Shown: piece after piece, positions 56,304-64,000 of the stretch
Layout: each line of letters starts with the position of its first letter
Position numbering within the stretch: position 1 is the stretch's first letter
Origin: an uncultured Lachnospiraceae bacterium
GTDB lineage: Bacteria > Bacillota > Clostridia > Lachnospirales > Lachnospiraceae
DNA: 64,000 nucleotides
Assembly (NCBI GenBank): GCA_910578475.1
Contig: CAJTRK010000015.1
Span: forward strand, 9,683-73,682
Direction: 5' to 3'
Position numbers and translations under genes: made by a program
The notes under the pieces: generated by a model
What the model was told of the DNA's origin: nothing
Database searches by the model: none
What the model saw: only the letters and a program-made list of their open reading frames with translations

Positions 56304-56327
56304 AAAGAAAATAAGGAGGAAACAGGA

Positions 56328-57629
56328 GTGCCAGGTATTTTATTAACGCAGGAATCTACCTTTATTATAGGGCCTATTACGAAATTGTTGGGTTTTATAA
56401 TGGAAGGTATCTTCTTCGTAATTGATAAGATTGGAATCCCGAATATCGGATTGGCCATCATTTTATTTACGGTTGTAATGTATTTACTGATGATGCCGCT
56501 GACGATTAAACAACAGAAGTTTTCCAAATTATCTGCCAAAATGAATCCTGAACTTCAGGCGGTTCAGGCAAAATACAAAAATAAAAAAGACAATGAATCA
56601 ATGATGGCCATGCAGGCGGAAACACAGGCGGTTTATGCAAAATATGGTGTTTCTCCTTCCGGAAGTTGTGTGCAGTTATTGATTCAGCTGCCGATTATGT
56701 GGGCTTTGTATCGTGTTATTTATAATATGCCTGCTTATGTAAGCAGTATTAAAGAAGCTTTTTATCCGCTGGTTGAAAATTTAATGAATCAGGCGGGAAG
56801 CAAAGAATTTATTCAGGGTTTCAGCAATGCGGGAATGTATGCCAAGCAATTCGAAAATGAAGCATTTACAAGCGGTGTGGCAACATACGTTCAGAATACT
56901 TTTATTGATGTATTGAATAAAGCATCCAGCGCGGAATGGCTCAGTATTAAAGATAAGTTCCCGATTTTGTCCGGCGATGTGGATAATACGCTTCTTTTGT
57001 TGAATCGGTACAATAATTTTCTTGGATTAAATATCGCAAATTCACCTTCTTTTACGATGAAAGAAGCGATGGAGGCAGGCGCTTACGGAATGATAGTTGC
57101 CGCTCTTGCAATTCCTGTTCTGGCTGCCGTAACACAGTGGATTAATGTAAAATTGATGCCGCAGCAGAATACGAGCAGCGATAATGACCAGCAGAATACG
57201 ATGATGCAGTCCATGAAGATGATGAATATGATGATGCCAATTATGTCGGCTGTATTTTGTTATACACTTCCGGCCGGCGTCGGTCTTTACTGGGTTGCCG
57301 GTGCGGTAGTCAGAAGTATTCAGCAGGTTGTTATCAACAAGCACATTGATAAAATGGATTTGGATGAGCTGATTCGCAAAAATTCGGACAAGGCTAAGAA
57401 GAAAATGGAAAAAGCCGGCGTCAGAGCGGAAAAATTGAACGCTTATGCCAATATGAATACGAGAAACGTAGCTGCATCCTCTAAACCATCCAGACCTTCC
57501 ATGTCACAGGAAGAAAAGGACGAGGCAGTAAAGAAATCAACGGAATATTACAGTAAAAATGCAAAACCGGGAAGTATTGCGGCAAAAGCAAATATGGTTA
57601 AACAGTATAATGAAAAAAATAACAGATAG
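56328..57629 (+). CDS. yidC: YidC/Oxa1 membrane protein insertase
   Basis: The 433-residue insertase has about five helices with family stretches MMPLTIKQQKFSKLSAKMNPEL, QLPIMWALYRVI and the Met-rich NTMMQSMKMMNMMMPIMSAVF. There is a long loop (about 150-235) between helices and a charged C-terminal tail (about 345-433). The absence of a lipobox at the N-terminus differs from B. subtilis SpoIIIJ. Start is GTG 56328 after AAGGAGG. Confidence 0.93.
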   Translation: MPGILLTQESTFIIGPITKLLGFIMEGIFFVIDKIGIPNIGLAIILFTVVMYLLMMPLTIKQQKFSKLSAKMNPELQAVQAKYKNKKDNESMMAMQAETQAVYAKYGVSPSGSCVQLLIQLPIMWALYRVIYNMPAYVSSIKEAFYPLVENLMNQAGSKEFIQGFSNAGMYAKQFENEAFTSGVATYVQNTFIDVLNKASSAEWLSIKDKFPILSGDVDNTLLLLNRYNNFLGLNIANSPSFTMKEAMEAGAYGMIVAALAIPVLAAVTQWINVKLMPQQNTSSDNDQQNTMMQSMKMMNMMMPIMSAVFCYTLPAGVGLYWVAGAVVRSIQQVVINKHIDKMDLDELIRKNSDKAKKKMEKAGVRAEKLNAYANMNTRNVAASSKPSRPSMSQEEKDEAVKKSTEYYSKNAKPGSIAAKANMVKQYNEKNNR

Positions 57630-57667
57630 TTATTCATCAGGAAGTTTGTAAGTAAGGAGAATTGGTT

Positions 57668-58303
57668 ATGGATTTTATAGAGTTTTCAGCAAAAACAGTT
57701 AATGATGCCATTACGGAAGCATGCCAGAAATTTGTCGTAACAAGTGATAAACTGGAATATGAAATTATAGAAGAAGGTTCTTCAGGATTTCTTGGAATAG
57801 GTTCTAAACCGGCTGTTATCAAAGCAAAAGTAAAATCTTCCGTTCAGGATAAGGCAAAGGACTTTTTGAAAAGTGTATTCGAAGCGATGAATCTCGTAGT
57901 AGTTGTAGATATTCAGTATGATGAATTGAATAATACAATGAATATTGATTTGAGCGGCGATGAAATGGGAGTTCTGATTGGAAAGAGGGGACAAACATTA
58001 GATTCTCTGCAATATCTCGTATCTCTTGTTGTGAATAAAGACATGGAAGATTATATTCATGTTAAAGTTGATACGGAAAATTACAGACAGAGAAGAAAAG
58101 AGACATTGGAAAATCTTGCCAAAAATATCTCCTATAAAGTAAAAAGAACAAAAAGACCTGTATCTTTAGAGCCGATGAATCCATATGAAAGAAGAATCAT
58201 TCATTCCGCGCTGCAGAATGACAAATATGTTACAACGCACAGCGAAGGCGATGAACCGTTCAGACATGTTGTAGTCGTTTTGAAGAAATACAGTAAATCA
58301 TAA
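57668..58303 (+). CDS. jag: RNA-binding protein Jag/KhpB
   Basis: The 211-residue protein has an N-terminal Jag_N domain (IEFSAKTVNDAITEAC), a KH domain with IGKRGQTLDSLQYLVS, and a C-terminal R3H domain (NPYERRIIHSALQND). KhpB binds RNA with KhpA and affects cell shape. ATG 57668 follows AAGGAG by 8 nt; the leader TTGGTTATG resembles the tail of the recurrent element. Confidence 0.95.
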   Translation: MDFIEFSAKTVNDAITEACQKFVVTSDKLEYEIIEEGSSGFLGIGSKPAVIKAKVKSSVQDKAKDFLKSVFEAMNLVVVVDIQYDELNNTMNIDLSGDEMGVLIGKRGQTLDSLQYLVSLVVNKDMEDYIHVKVDTENYRQRRKETLENLAKNISYKVKRTKRPVSLEPMNPYERRIIHSALQNDKYVTTHSEGDEPFRHVVVVLKKYSKS

Positions 58304-58344
58304 GCAAATAAAAAAGTTTTGCAGCAAAAAATATGCAGCATATT

Positions 58345-58384
58345 AAAATTGGAATGTAAATTTATTTACATTCCAATTTTTTTA
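58345..58384 (+). terminator. Intrinsic terminator after jag
   Basis: AAAATTGGAATGTAAA (58345-58360) and TTTACATTCCAATTTT (58365-58380) form a perfect 16-bp stem with a 4-nt loop, followed by TTT. Confidence 0.92.
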
Positions 58385-58445
58385 CGATATATTTTAATAG
58401 GAAAGAAAAAGATATATTCTTAAAAAAGTGCGGCCCGGACAGCGC

Positions 58446-58473
58446 GGGCTGAAAGAAAGGCATGGTTATTTTA
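58446..58473 (+). promoter_or_regulatory. Recurrent start-codon leader element, mnmE copy
   Basis: GGGCTGAAAGAAAGGC, then ATGGTTATTTTA and ATG 58474. A GC hairpin GCCCG-gacagcg-CGGGC lies just before it. The first ATG (58462) is in frame and 12 nt before the gene's ATG. Confidence 0.65.
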
Positions 58474-59856
58474 ATGAAAACAGATACAATCGCAGCAATT
58501 TCAACTGCCATGACAAATTCCGGTATCGGTATTATCCGCGTCAGCGGAGAAGATGCGATTTCGATTGTGCATTCTGTTTTCGTTAATAAATGGAATCACA
58601 GATGCCTGGATTCTTATAAGTCCCATACAATACATTATGGATATATTGTTGACGGAGATAATCCCGTTGATGAAGTTATGGTTTCGGTGATGAAAGCTCC
58701 GCATAGTTATACGACAGAAGATGTAGTTGAGATTAATTGTCATGGCGGTATTTATATTGTACAGAAAATAATGGATATCGTCATGAGAGCGGGAGCGAGA
58801 ATTGCCGAACCGGGAGAATTTACGAAGAGAGCTTTTTTAAACGGAAGAATCGATTTATCGAAGGCAGAAGCGGTAATGGATATGATATCTTCCAAAAATG
58901 AATTTGCTCTGCAAAGTTCCATCAGACAGTTAAAAGGTTCTCTTTTTGAATTGATAAAGAATATGAGGGAAGAGATTATATATGAAATAGCTTTTATAGA
59001 ATCTGCTTTGGATGACCCGGAACATATCAGTCTGGAAGATTATCCGGAAAAATTAAAGGAGAAAACGGAAGTTCTCTGTGACAGTTTAAAAAAATTACTG
59101 GATTCTGCGCATGACGGAAAATTATTGAAAGAAGGAATTAAAACCGTTATTGTCGGAAAGCCGAATGTCGGAAAATCCTCTTTTTTAAATATACTGGTCG
59201 GTGAAGATAAGGCAATCGTAACGGAAGTCGCCGGTACGACGAGAGATATCCTGGAAGAAACCATTTCTTTCGGAGGCATCACTTTAAATATGATAGATAC
59301 GGCCGGCATCAGAAATACGGATGATATTGTTGAAAAAATAGGTGTTGAAAAAACAAAGAAGGCTTTAGAAGAAGCGGATTTAATTATTTACATTGTAGAT
59401 TCCTCGGTTCCGATGGATAAAAACGATGATGATATTATTCAGATGATTAAAGAAAGAAAGGTAATTGTTTTCTTAAACAAATCCGATTTGAATGTGTGTA
59501 TTACCGAAGAAGATATCAGAAATTATTTTTCGGAAGAGATAAAAGTGATTAAAACTTCCATGATAAAAGAAGTCGGAATTGATTCTTTTACGGAAATTAT
59601 CAAAGAAATGTTTCTTCATGGCAGTATTTCCTATAATGATGAAGTTTATATTACGAATATGCGGCATAAAGAAGCAATAAAAGACGCATATGAGAGTATG
59701 CTGCAAGTGAAAAAAAGCATAGAAAATTATATGCCGGAAGATTTTTATTCCATCGATTTAATGAGCGCATACGCTTCGCTTGGAATGATTATCGGAGAAG
59801 AAGTCGGAGAAGATTTGGTAAATGAGATTTTTTCCAGATTTTGTATGGGCAAATAG
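58474..59856 (+). CDS. mnmE: tRNA modification GTPase MnmE
   Basis: The 460-residue GTPase acts with MnmG to modify U34 of tRNAs. It has the N-terminal formyl-THF-binding domain (IRVSGEDAISI), a helical domain, and a G domain with GKPNVGKSS, DTAGIRNTDD and NKSD. The C-terminal FCMGK carries the essential Cys. ATG 58474 (MKTDTIAAIST) is used. It is separated from jag by a terminator. Confidence 0.96.
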   Translation: MKTDTIAAISTAMTNSGIGIIRVSGEDAISIVHSVFVNKWNHRCLDSYKSHTIHYGYIVDGDNPVDEVMVSVMKAPHSYTTEDVVEINCHGGIYIVQKIMDIVMRAGARIAEPGEFTKRAFLNGRIDLSKAEAVMDMISSKNEFALQSSIRQLKGSLFELIKNMREEIIYEIAFIESALDDPEHISLEDYPEKLKEKTEVLCDSLKKLLDSAHDGKLLKEGIKTVIVGKPNVGKSSFLNILVGEDKAIVTEVAGTTRDILEETISFGGITLNMIDTAGIRNTDDIVEKIGVEKTKKALEEADLIIYIVDSSVPMDKNDDDIIQMIKERKVIVFLNKSDLNVCITEEDIRNYFSEEIKVIKTSMIKEVGIDSFTEIIKEMFLHGSISYNDEVYITNMRHKEAIKDAYESMLQVKKSIENYMPEDFYSIDLMSAYASLGMIIGEEVGEDLVNEIFSRFCMGK

Positions 59857-59892
59857 GTTGAATTGCAGTCAGCGTCTTGGCCCAAAGTTCAT

Positions 59893-59926
59893 AAGCTGAG
59901 AGAAAGGCATGGTTATCAGGTTTTAG
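59893..59926 (+). promoter_or_regulatory. Leader element with five-codon mini-ORF upstream of mnmG
   Basis: AAGCTGAGAGAAAGGC is followed by ATG GTT ATC AGG TTT TAG (59909-59926), reading MVIRF and stop. The mnmG start with its own GGAGG lies 22 nt further on. The element thus occurs here without being fused to the gene, which suggests it can be translated on its own. Confidence 0.5.
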
Positions 59927-59948
59927 AAACGGAGGATATATTTGATAT

Positions 59949-61856
59949 ATGAATGAACGTGTTGATGTATGTGTGGTAGGAGCGGGACATGCCGGATGCG
60001 AGGCGGCGCTTGCCTGTGCGAGACTTGGACTGGAAACGGTTATTTTTACGGTCAGCATAGACAGTATTGCGATGATGCCCTGTAATCCGAATATCGGAGG
60101 AACTTCCAAAGGACATCTTGTCAGGGAAATTGATGCGCTTGGCGGAGAGATGGGAAAAAATATTGATAAGACATTTATTCAATCCAAAATGCTCAATCAG
60201 TCCAAAGGTCCGGCAGTACATTCTCTTCGTGCGCAGGCGGATAAAGCGGAATATTCCAGAGAAATGCGGAAAGTCCTTGAAAATCAGGAACATTTGACAA
60301 TTAAACAGGCGGAAGTCTGTGATATTTTATATGAAGATATTTGTTCAGATGATGAAAAAAATATGTTTTATCATATTACAGGTGTAAAGACTTATACGGG
60401 AACGGTTTACGAATGCAAGGCCGTGATTCTTTGTACGGGCACTTACTTAAAAGCAAGATGCTTATGTGGAGAAGCCATTACTTATACCGGGCCGAACGGA
60501 TTACAACCGGCTAATTATCTGACGGATTCTTTAAAAAAACTTGGAATCGAAGTACGGAGATTTAAAACGGGAACTCCTGCCAGGATGGACAAACGTTCTA
60601 TTGATTTTCATAAAATGGAAGAACAGTTTGGAGATGAGAAAATTATCCCTTTTTCTTTTTCTACAAATCCGGAAGATGTACAGATAGACCAGATTTCCTG
60701 CTGGCTGACTTATACGAATGAAAAAACCCATGAAATTATCAGAAGCAATCTGGACCGTTCTCCGATATATGCCGGAGTCATAGAAGGAACGGGTCCGCGT
60801 TATTGTCCTTCTATTGAGGACAAAGTCGTAAAATTTGCGGATAAGGAAAGGCATCAGGTATTTATTGAACCGGAGGGCCTGCATACAAATGAAATGTATG
60901 TCGGAGGTATGTCGTCTTCTTTGCCGGAAGATGTACAGCTTGCCATGTATCGGACAGTGCCCGGACTGGAGCAATGCAAAATTGTGAGAAATGCTTATGC
61001 GATTGAATATGATTGTATCGACCCGAGGCAATTATATCCGACGCTGGAATTTAAAAAAATAAAGGGTCTGTTCAGCGCCGGACAATTTAACGGAAGCAGC
61101 GGATATGAAGAAGCGGCGGCACAGGGATTGCTGGCAGGAATCAATGCGGCGCTTACCATACTCGGAAAAGAACCGATTACATTAGACCGTTCTCAGGCTT
61201 ATATCGGCGTTCTTGTCGATGACCTCGTAACAAAAGAAAATTATGAGCCTTATCGTATGATGACTTCCAGAGCGGAGTATCGGCTTTTGCTCCGTCAGGA
61301 CAATGCCGACCTTCGGCTGCGTAAAATCGGATATGAAGTCGGACTTGTTACGAAAGAAGAATATGATAGGACTCATGATAAAAAAATCATGATTGATAAA
61401 GAAATAGAACGATTAAAGAATACGTTAATAGGAGCTTCCAAAGAACATCAGAAATTTATGGAAGCGCATGAAAGTTCTTTGTTAAAGACCGGTACAAATC
61501 TTGCGGAATTGATGTGCCGTCCGGAACTTTCCTATGATATTTTATCTGAAATTGATATGGAAAGAAAACCTCTTCCGACAGATGTAATTGAGCAGGTTGA
61601 AATTGAGATTAAATATGAAGGATATATTGAAAGACAATTAAAGCAGGTCGAACAGTTTAAGAAGATGGAGAAGAAAAAAATACCTTCCGATTTGGATTAT
61701 CAGGATGTCGGAAGTCTGCGTCTGGAAGCGAGACAGAAACTGGAATCTTACAGACCCGTTTCGGTAGGACAGGCTTCAAGAATTTCCGGCGTCTCGCCGG
61801 CAGATATTTCCGTATTGCTTATTTATCTTGAACAGAAATATCATTTAAAAAAATAA
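59949..61856 (+). CDS. mnmG: tRNA uridine 5-carboxymethylaminomethyl modification enzyme MnmG
   Basis: The 635-residue FAD enzyme is the partner of MnmE. It has [17 protein letters not shown] (FAD), the conserved [10 protein letters not shown] and [21 protein letters not shown]-like [13 protein letters not shown], and [12 protein letters not shown]. The start is ATG 59949 after GGAGG. Confidence 0.97.
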   Translation: MNERVDVCVVGAGHAGCEAALACARLGLETVIFTVSIDSIAMMPCNPNIGGTSKGHLVREIDALGGEMGKNIDKTFIQSKMLNQSKGPAVHSLRAQADKAEYSREMRKVLENQEHLTIKQAEVCDILYEDICSDDEKNMFYHITGVKTYTGTVYECKAVILCTGTYLKARCLCGEAITYTGPNGLQPANYLTDSLKKLGIEVRRFKTGTPARMDKRSIDFHKMEEQFGDEKIIPFSFSTNPEDVQIDQISCWLTYTNEKTHEIIRSNLDRSPIYAGVIEGTGPRYCPSIEDKVVKFADKERHQVFIEPEGLHTNEMYVGGMSSSLPEDVQLAMYRTVPGLEQCKIVRNAYAIEYDCIDPRQLYPTLEFKKIKGLFSAGQFNGSSGYEEAAAQGLLAGINAALTILGKEPITLDRSQAYIGVLVDDLVTKENYEPYRMMTSRAEYRLLLRQDNADLRLRKIGYEVGLVTKEEYDRTHDKKIMIDKEIERLKNTLIGASKEHQKFMEAHESSLLKTGTNLAELMCRPELSYDILSEIDMERKPLPTDVIEQVEIEIKYEGYIERQLKQVEQFKKMEKKKIPSDLDYQDVGSLRLEARQKLESYRPVSVGQASRISGVSPADISVLLIYLEQKYHLKK

Positions 61857-61907
61857 ATTCATTTTATTATAATCATTAGTTTTGAGCGAAAGGAATTTTC
61901 ATTTTCT

Positions 61908-62648
61908 ATGGTGAATTTAAAAGATTATCATTTGGATAATTTTCGAAAGGATTTGGAAGCATTACAAATTGTATTAAATAAAGAACAATTATGTCAGTTT
62001 ATGTCATATTATGAACTTTTGGTAGAATGGAATCAGGTTATGAATTTAACGGCTATTACTGATTTTGAAGAAGTGTGTAAAAAACATTTTACAGACAGTC
62101 TTTCTCTTGTAAAAGCATATAAAATAAATGCATCGATTTCAGTTATTGATGTTGGTACGGGCGCCGGATTTCCGGGTATACCATTAAAAATTGCTTTTCC
62201 TGATATAGAAATAATCTTACTGGATTCTCTGCATAAAAGAGTTGATTTTTTGAAAACGGTTATTGATAATCTTGGTTTAAAAAAGATAGAAGCGTTGCAT
62301 GGCAGAGCGGAAGATTATGCGAAAGAAAAAAATTTTCGGGAACAATTTGATTTATGTGTTTCCAGAGCAGTTTCCAATCTTTCAACGCTCTCCGAATATT
62401 GCATTCCCTATGTAAAGATTGGCGGTCATTTCATTTCCTACAAATCGGAAAAACTTTCGGAAGAAAAGAAAGATGCGGAATATGCAATTTCTGTTCTTGG
62501 AGGAGAGATAGAAGACCAGATATCATTTCAAATTCCAAATTCGGATATAAACCGGAACCTGCTGATAGTTCGTAAGAAAAAAGAAACTTCTGCAAATTAT
62601 CCGAGAAAAGCAGGACTGCCGTTGAAAAAACCGATTATATTGCGATAA
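61908..62648 (+). CDS. rsmG: 16S rRNA (guanine527-N7)-methyltransferase RsmG
   Basis: The 246-residue methyltransferase has the SAM-binding VIDVGTGAGFPGIPLKI (near 75-90), preceded by MNLTAITDFEEVCKKHFTDSL, and SRAVSNLSTLSEY. GCGAAAGGA lies about 13 nt before the ATG. It ends the mnmE-mnmG-rsmG operon and is followed by a terminator. Confidence 0.95.
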   Translation: MVNLKDYHLDNFRKDLEALQIVLNKEQLCQFMSYYELLVEWNQVMNLTAITDFEEVCKKHFTDSLSLVKAYKINASISVIDVGTGAGFPGIPLKIAFPDIEIILLDSLHKRVDFLKTVIDNLGLKKIEALHGRAEDYAKEKNFREQFDLCVSRAVSNLSTLSEYCIPYVKIGGHFISYKSEKLSEEKKDAEYAISVLGGEIEDQISFQIPNSDINRNLLIVRKKKETSANYPRKAGLPLKKPIILR

Positions 62649-62655
62649 TTGAAAA

Positions 62656-62686
62656 CAGCCGGAGCATGTGCCCGGCTGCGTTTTTT
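62656..62686 (+). terminator. rsmG terminator
   Basis: CAGCCGG (62656-62662), loop, CCGGCTG (62672-62678), followed by CG and TTTTTT. It also lies just past the stop of the opposite-strand hydrolase gene. Confidence 0.88.
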
Positions 62687-63629
62687 ATAAGAATAATCTG
62701 ATTTGTTCCAATACTTTATCGGGAGCTTCCAAATGCGGAAGATGTTTTGTTTCTGACAGATATTCTGTTTCGATGGACTGATTATAATAAACGTAATTTT
62801 CCAAAGTCGTTTCAATATCTTTTTTGTGAGCCCCTCCTAACATCAGAATACTGTTATTAATTTCTTTTAAAGAATGAATGATGTTTGTATTCATAAATTT
62901 TCCGGTAAAACTTGCAAAAGAATATTTTGCATAATACCCGGATAACTGAGACGCTTCCATATAATTCAAAATATATTTTTCTTTTATATTTGATTTGTCA
63001 TAAAAATATTCTTCTACGAAAGTTTTTTCAAAATGATGTTTCGTGTTTAATATATTATAAATAAAAGTACCAATAACTGGTGTCTCAAATATCAGTTTTA
63101 AAAATTTCGTCTGGTTAGACGGAATCTGATTTTGACTGTATAAACTTTGAGGATTTATAAATATCATTTTATCAAAAAGTTCCGGGTTATGGTGACAGGC
63201 AGTAATCAAAAAGGGTACCGAATTTCCGGTTGCAAGGACAGAAACTTTTTTGCCGATAACGTTTTTGATAAAATCACAAATTAACTGTTCGTATAAAGTA
63301 TTCGTATAGGTCAGTGAAGGTTTGTCGGAAAGTCCGTATCCTAGTAAATCAATTGTATAAACTTCATGCTGATTTGTCAGGTTATTAACAAGTCTGTGAA
63401 ATTCATAACCTGAGCTTCCGACCGTTAAATCGTGAACAAAAAGAATTGGATTTCCTGTTCCTTTTTTATTGTATTTAATTTGTCCAAATCGCCATTTGTA
63501 AAAATGATTTTCAGAACACGACAAAAGTTTTCCGGAAGTATAAATAAAATTTTGTGTTCTATTTAAAATATGTATGGAAGCAATGGCAGCTGTTGATAAG
63601 ATACCAGCTGTAATTATTTTTTTATTCAT
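62685..63629 (-). CDS. Alpha/beta hydrolase, membrane-anchored
   Basis: The 314-residue protein has an N-terminal hydrophobic segment (about 5-22) and an alpha/beta hydrolase fold. The oxyanion stretch is LFVHDLTVGSS, the nucleophile elbow ATGNSVPF with Ser137, and the C-terminal His is in HLPHLEAPD. The elbow has Pro where Gly is usual. The acid residue is not obvious. The substrate is unknown. Start ATG 63629 (MNKKIITAG) follows the recurrent leader. An extended -10 promoter is predicted upstream. Confidence 0.85.
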   Translation of the reverse strand: MNKKIITAGILSTAAIASIHILNRTQNFIYTSGKLLSCSENHFYKWRFGQIKYNKKGTGNPILFVHDLTVGSSGYEFHRLVNNLTNQHEVYTIDLLGYGLSDKPSLTYTNTLYEQLICDFIKNVIGKKVSVLATGNSVPFLITACHHNPELFDKMIFINPQSLYSQNQIPSNQTKFLKLIFETPVIGTFIYNILNTKHHFEKTFVEEYFYDKSNIKEKYILNYMEASQLSGYYAKYSFASFTGKFMNTNIIHSLKEINNSILMLGGAHKKDIETTLENYVYYNQSIETEYLSETKHLPHLEAPDKVLEQIRLFL

Positions 63630-63660
63630 ATGAATAACCATGCCTTTCTCTTAACCTGCA
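63630..63660 (-). promoter_or_regulatory. Recurrent start-codon leader element, hydrolase copy
   Basis: Read on the minus strand: TGCAGGTTAAGAGAAAGGC, then ATGGTTATTCAT and the ATG. The ATG triplet after AAAGGC is in frame and 12 nt upstream. Confidence 0.6.
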
Positions 63661-63693
63661 AAATTTGGACTTTGTCTTGTTTTCTTTTGTACC

Positions 63694-63702
63694 ATTATAT
63701 CA
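63694..63702 (-). promoter_or_regulatory. Extended -10 promoter of the hydrolase gene
   Basis: TG-A-TATAAT on the minus strand (63702-63694), about 65 nt before the ATG. No good -35 is visible. Confidence 0.5.
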
Positions 63703-63818
63703 TAAAAATCTTCATAAATAAAACTCTTTTCTTATAACGAAAATTATTATAAAATATTAATGTAAATAAAATGATAAAATGAGAAAGGCAGGCGTCTGCT
63801 TAATTTTGCCTGGGTTTG

Positions 63819-64000
63819 GTGTTTGTTTTGAATAACGAAAATAATATTTTGTCTATTCTCGATGTACGAGAAATAGAACGTCAGAGAATAGCAAAAGATT
63901 TGCATGATATTTCTTTACAAAATTTATCTCATTTAATACACAAGATTGAGTTGAGTTCAATTTATGTTGATAAAGACCCAATAAAGGCAAAACTGGAATT
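63819..64000 (+). CDS. NarL/DesK-type sensor histidine kinase, truncated by window end
   Basis: The frame is open from 63804 to the window end. It encodes ...NILSILDVREIERQRIAKDLHDISLQNLSHL..., the HisKA_3 dimerisation motif with the phospho-acceptor His in DLHD, as in DesK, LiaS or NreB kinases. There is no ATG near; GTG 63819 or TTG 63828 are the likely starts, with AAAGGCAGG (63784-63792) upstream but distant. The catalytic domain and the partner regulator lie outside the window. The near-immediate HisKA_3 at the N-terminus implies a soluble kinase. Confidence 0.65.
   Translation, partial: MFVLNNENNILSILDVREIERQRIAKDLHDISLQNLSHLIHKIELSSIYVDKDPIKAKLE

Noticed and set aside
63781..63800. 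GAGAAAGGCAGGCG before the final kinase as a leader element copy
   Set aside because: Only the AGAAAGGC part matches, the GTTAT part is missing, and the start codon is uncertain.

Overview
The window is a chromosomal segment of a low-to-mid GC Firmicute, most likely a Lachnospiraceae-type Clostridium relative. The evidence is the origin-linked order gyrA-gyrB-recF-yaaA-dnaN-dnaA | rpmH-rnpA-yidD-yidC-jag-mnmE-mnmG-rsmG, a rubredoxin-fused flavoprotein, a 7TM hybrid histidine kinase, DUF4173 and DUF2975/XRE pairs, and clostridial Shine-Dalgarno sequences. The replication origin lies at about 53.5-55.5 kb. Genes to its left (dnaA to gyrA) run on the minus strand and genes to its right (rpmH to rsmG) on the plus strand, so both sets follow their replication forks. 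I see no rRNA, tRNA, CRISPR array, phage or insertion sequence.

Left third (0-20 kb). An SH3b protein runs in from the left edge. It is followed by a MacB/FtsX-type ABC exporter with a candidate response-regulator operator, a Na+/H+ antiporter, and a two-component system. Next come a GntR(YtrA)/ABC-2 operon, pgi behind a strong 5' hairpin, and a PilZ / HD-GYP c-di-GMP pair. A seven-gene minus-strand operon (19.5 to 12.6 kb) then encodes a LacI-ribokinase fusion, a ribokinase, a nucleoside hydrolase and a complete ECF importer (S, T, A, A'). I read it as nucleoside uptake, cleavage and ribose phosphorylation.

Middle (20-46 kb). A feoA-feoA-feoB-Cys-rich peptide operon sits behind two DtxR-like operators. 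An MBOAT / SGNH-like / CotH cell-surface locus follows, divergent from a DUF4358 lipoprotein. Next is a sigma factor / membrane protein / ABC-2 transporter operon, then DUF2975-XRE and DUF4173 genes. A hybrid kinase / receiver / CofE-like ligase operon, a MATE exporter, a high-molecular-weight rubredoxin, an XRE membrane regulator, a COG3044-type ATPase and a metallophosphoesterase complete this part.

Right third (46-64 kb). This holds the origin and its housekeeping genes, an alpha/beta hydrolase, and the start of a DesK/LiaS-like sensor kinase. Base composition falls from roughly 50% GC in parts of the left arm to about 30% in the mnmE-rsmG region.

The least explained signal is a recurrent ~25-30 nt element with core GAAAGAAAGGCATGGTTAT. 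It ends a fixed short distance before the start codon of at least six unrelated genes (ABC ATPase, ecfT, gyrA, gyrB, mnmE, a hydrolase). An uncoupled copy makes a five-residue mini-ORF upstream of mnmG, and weaker relatives precede several other genes.
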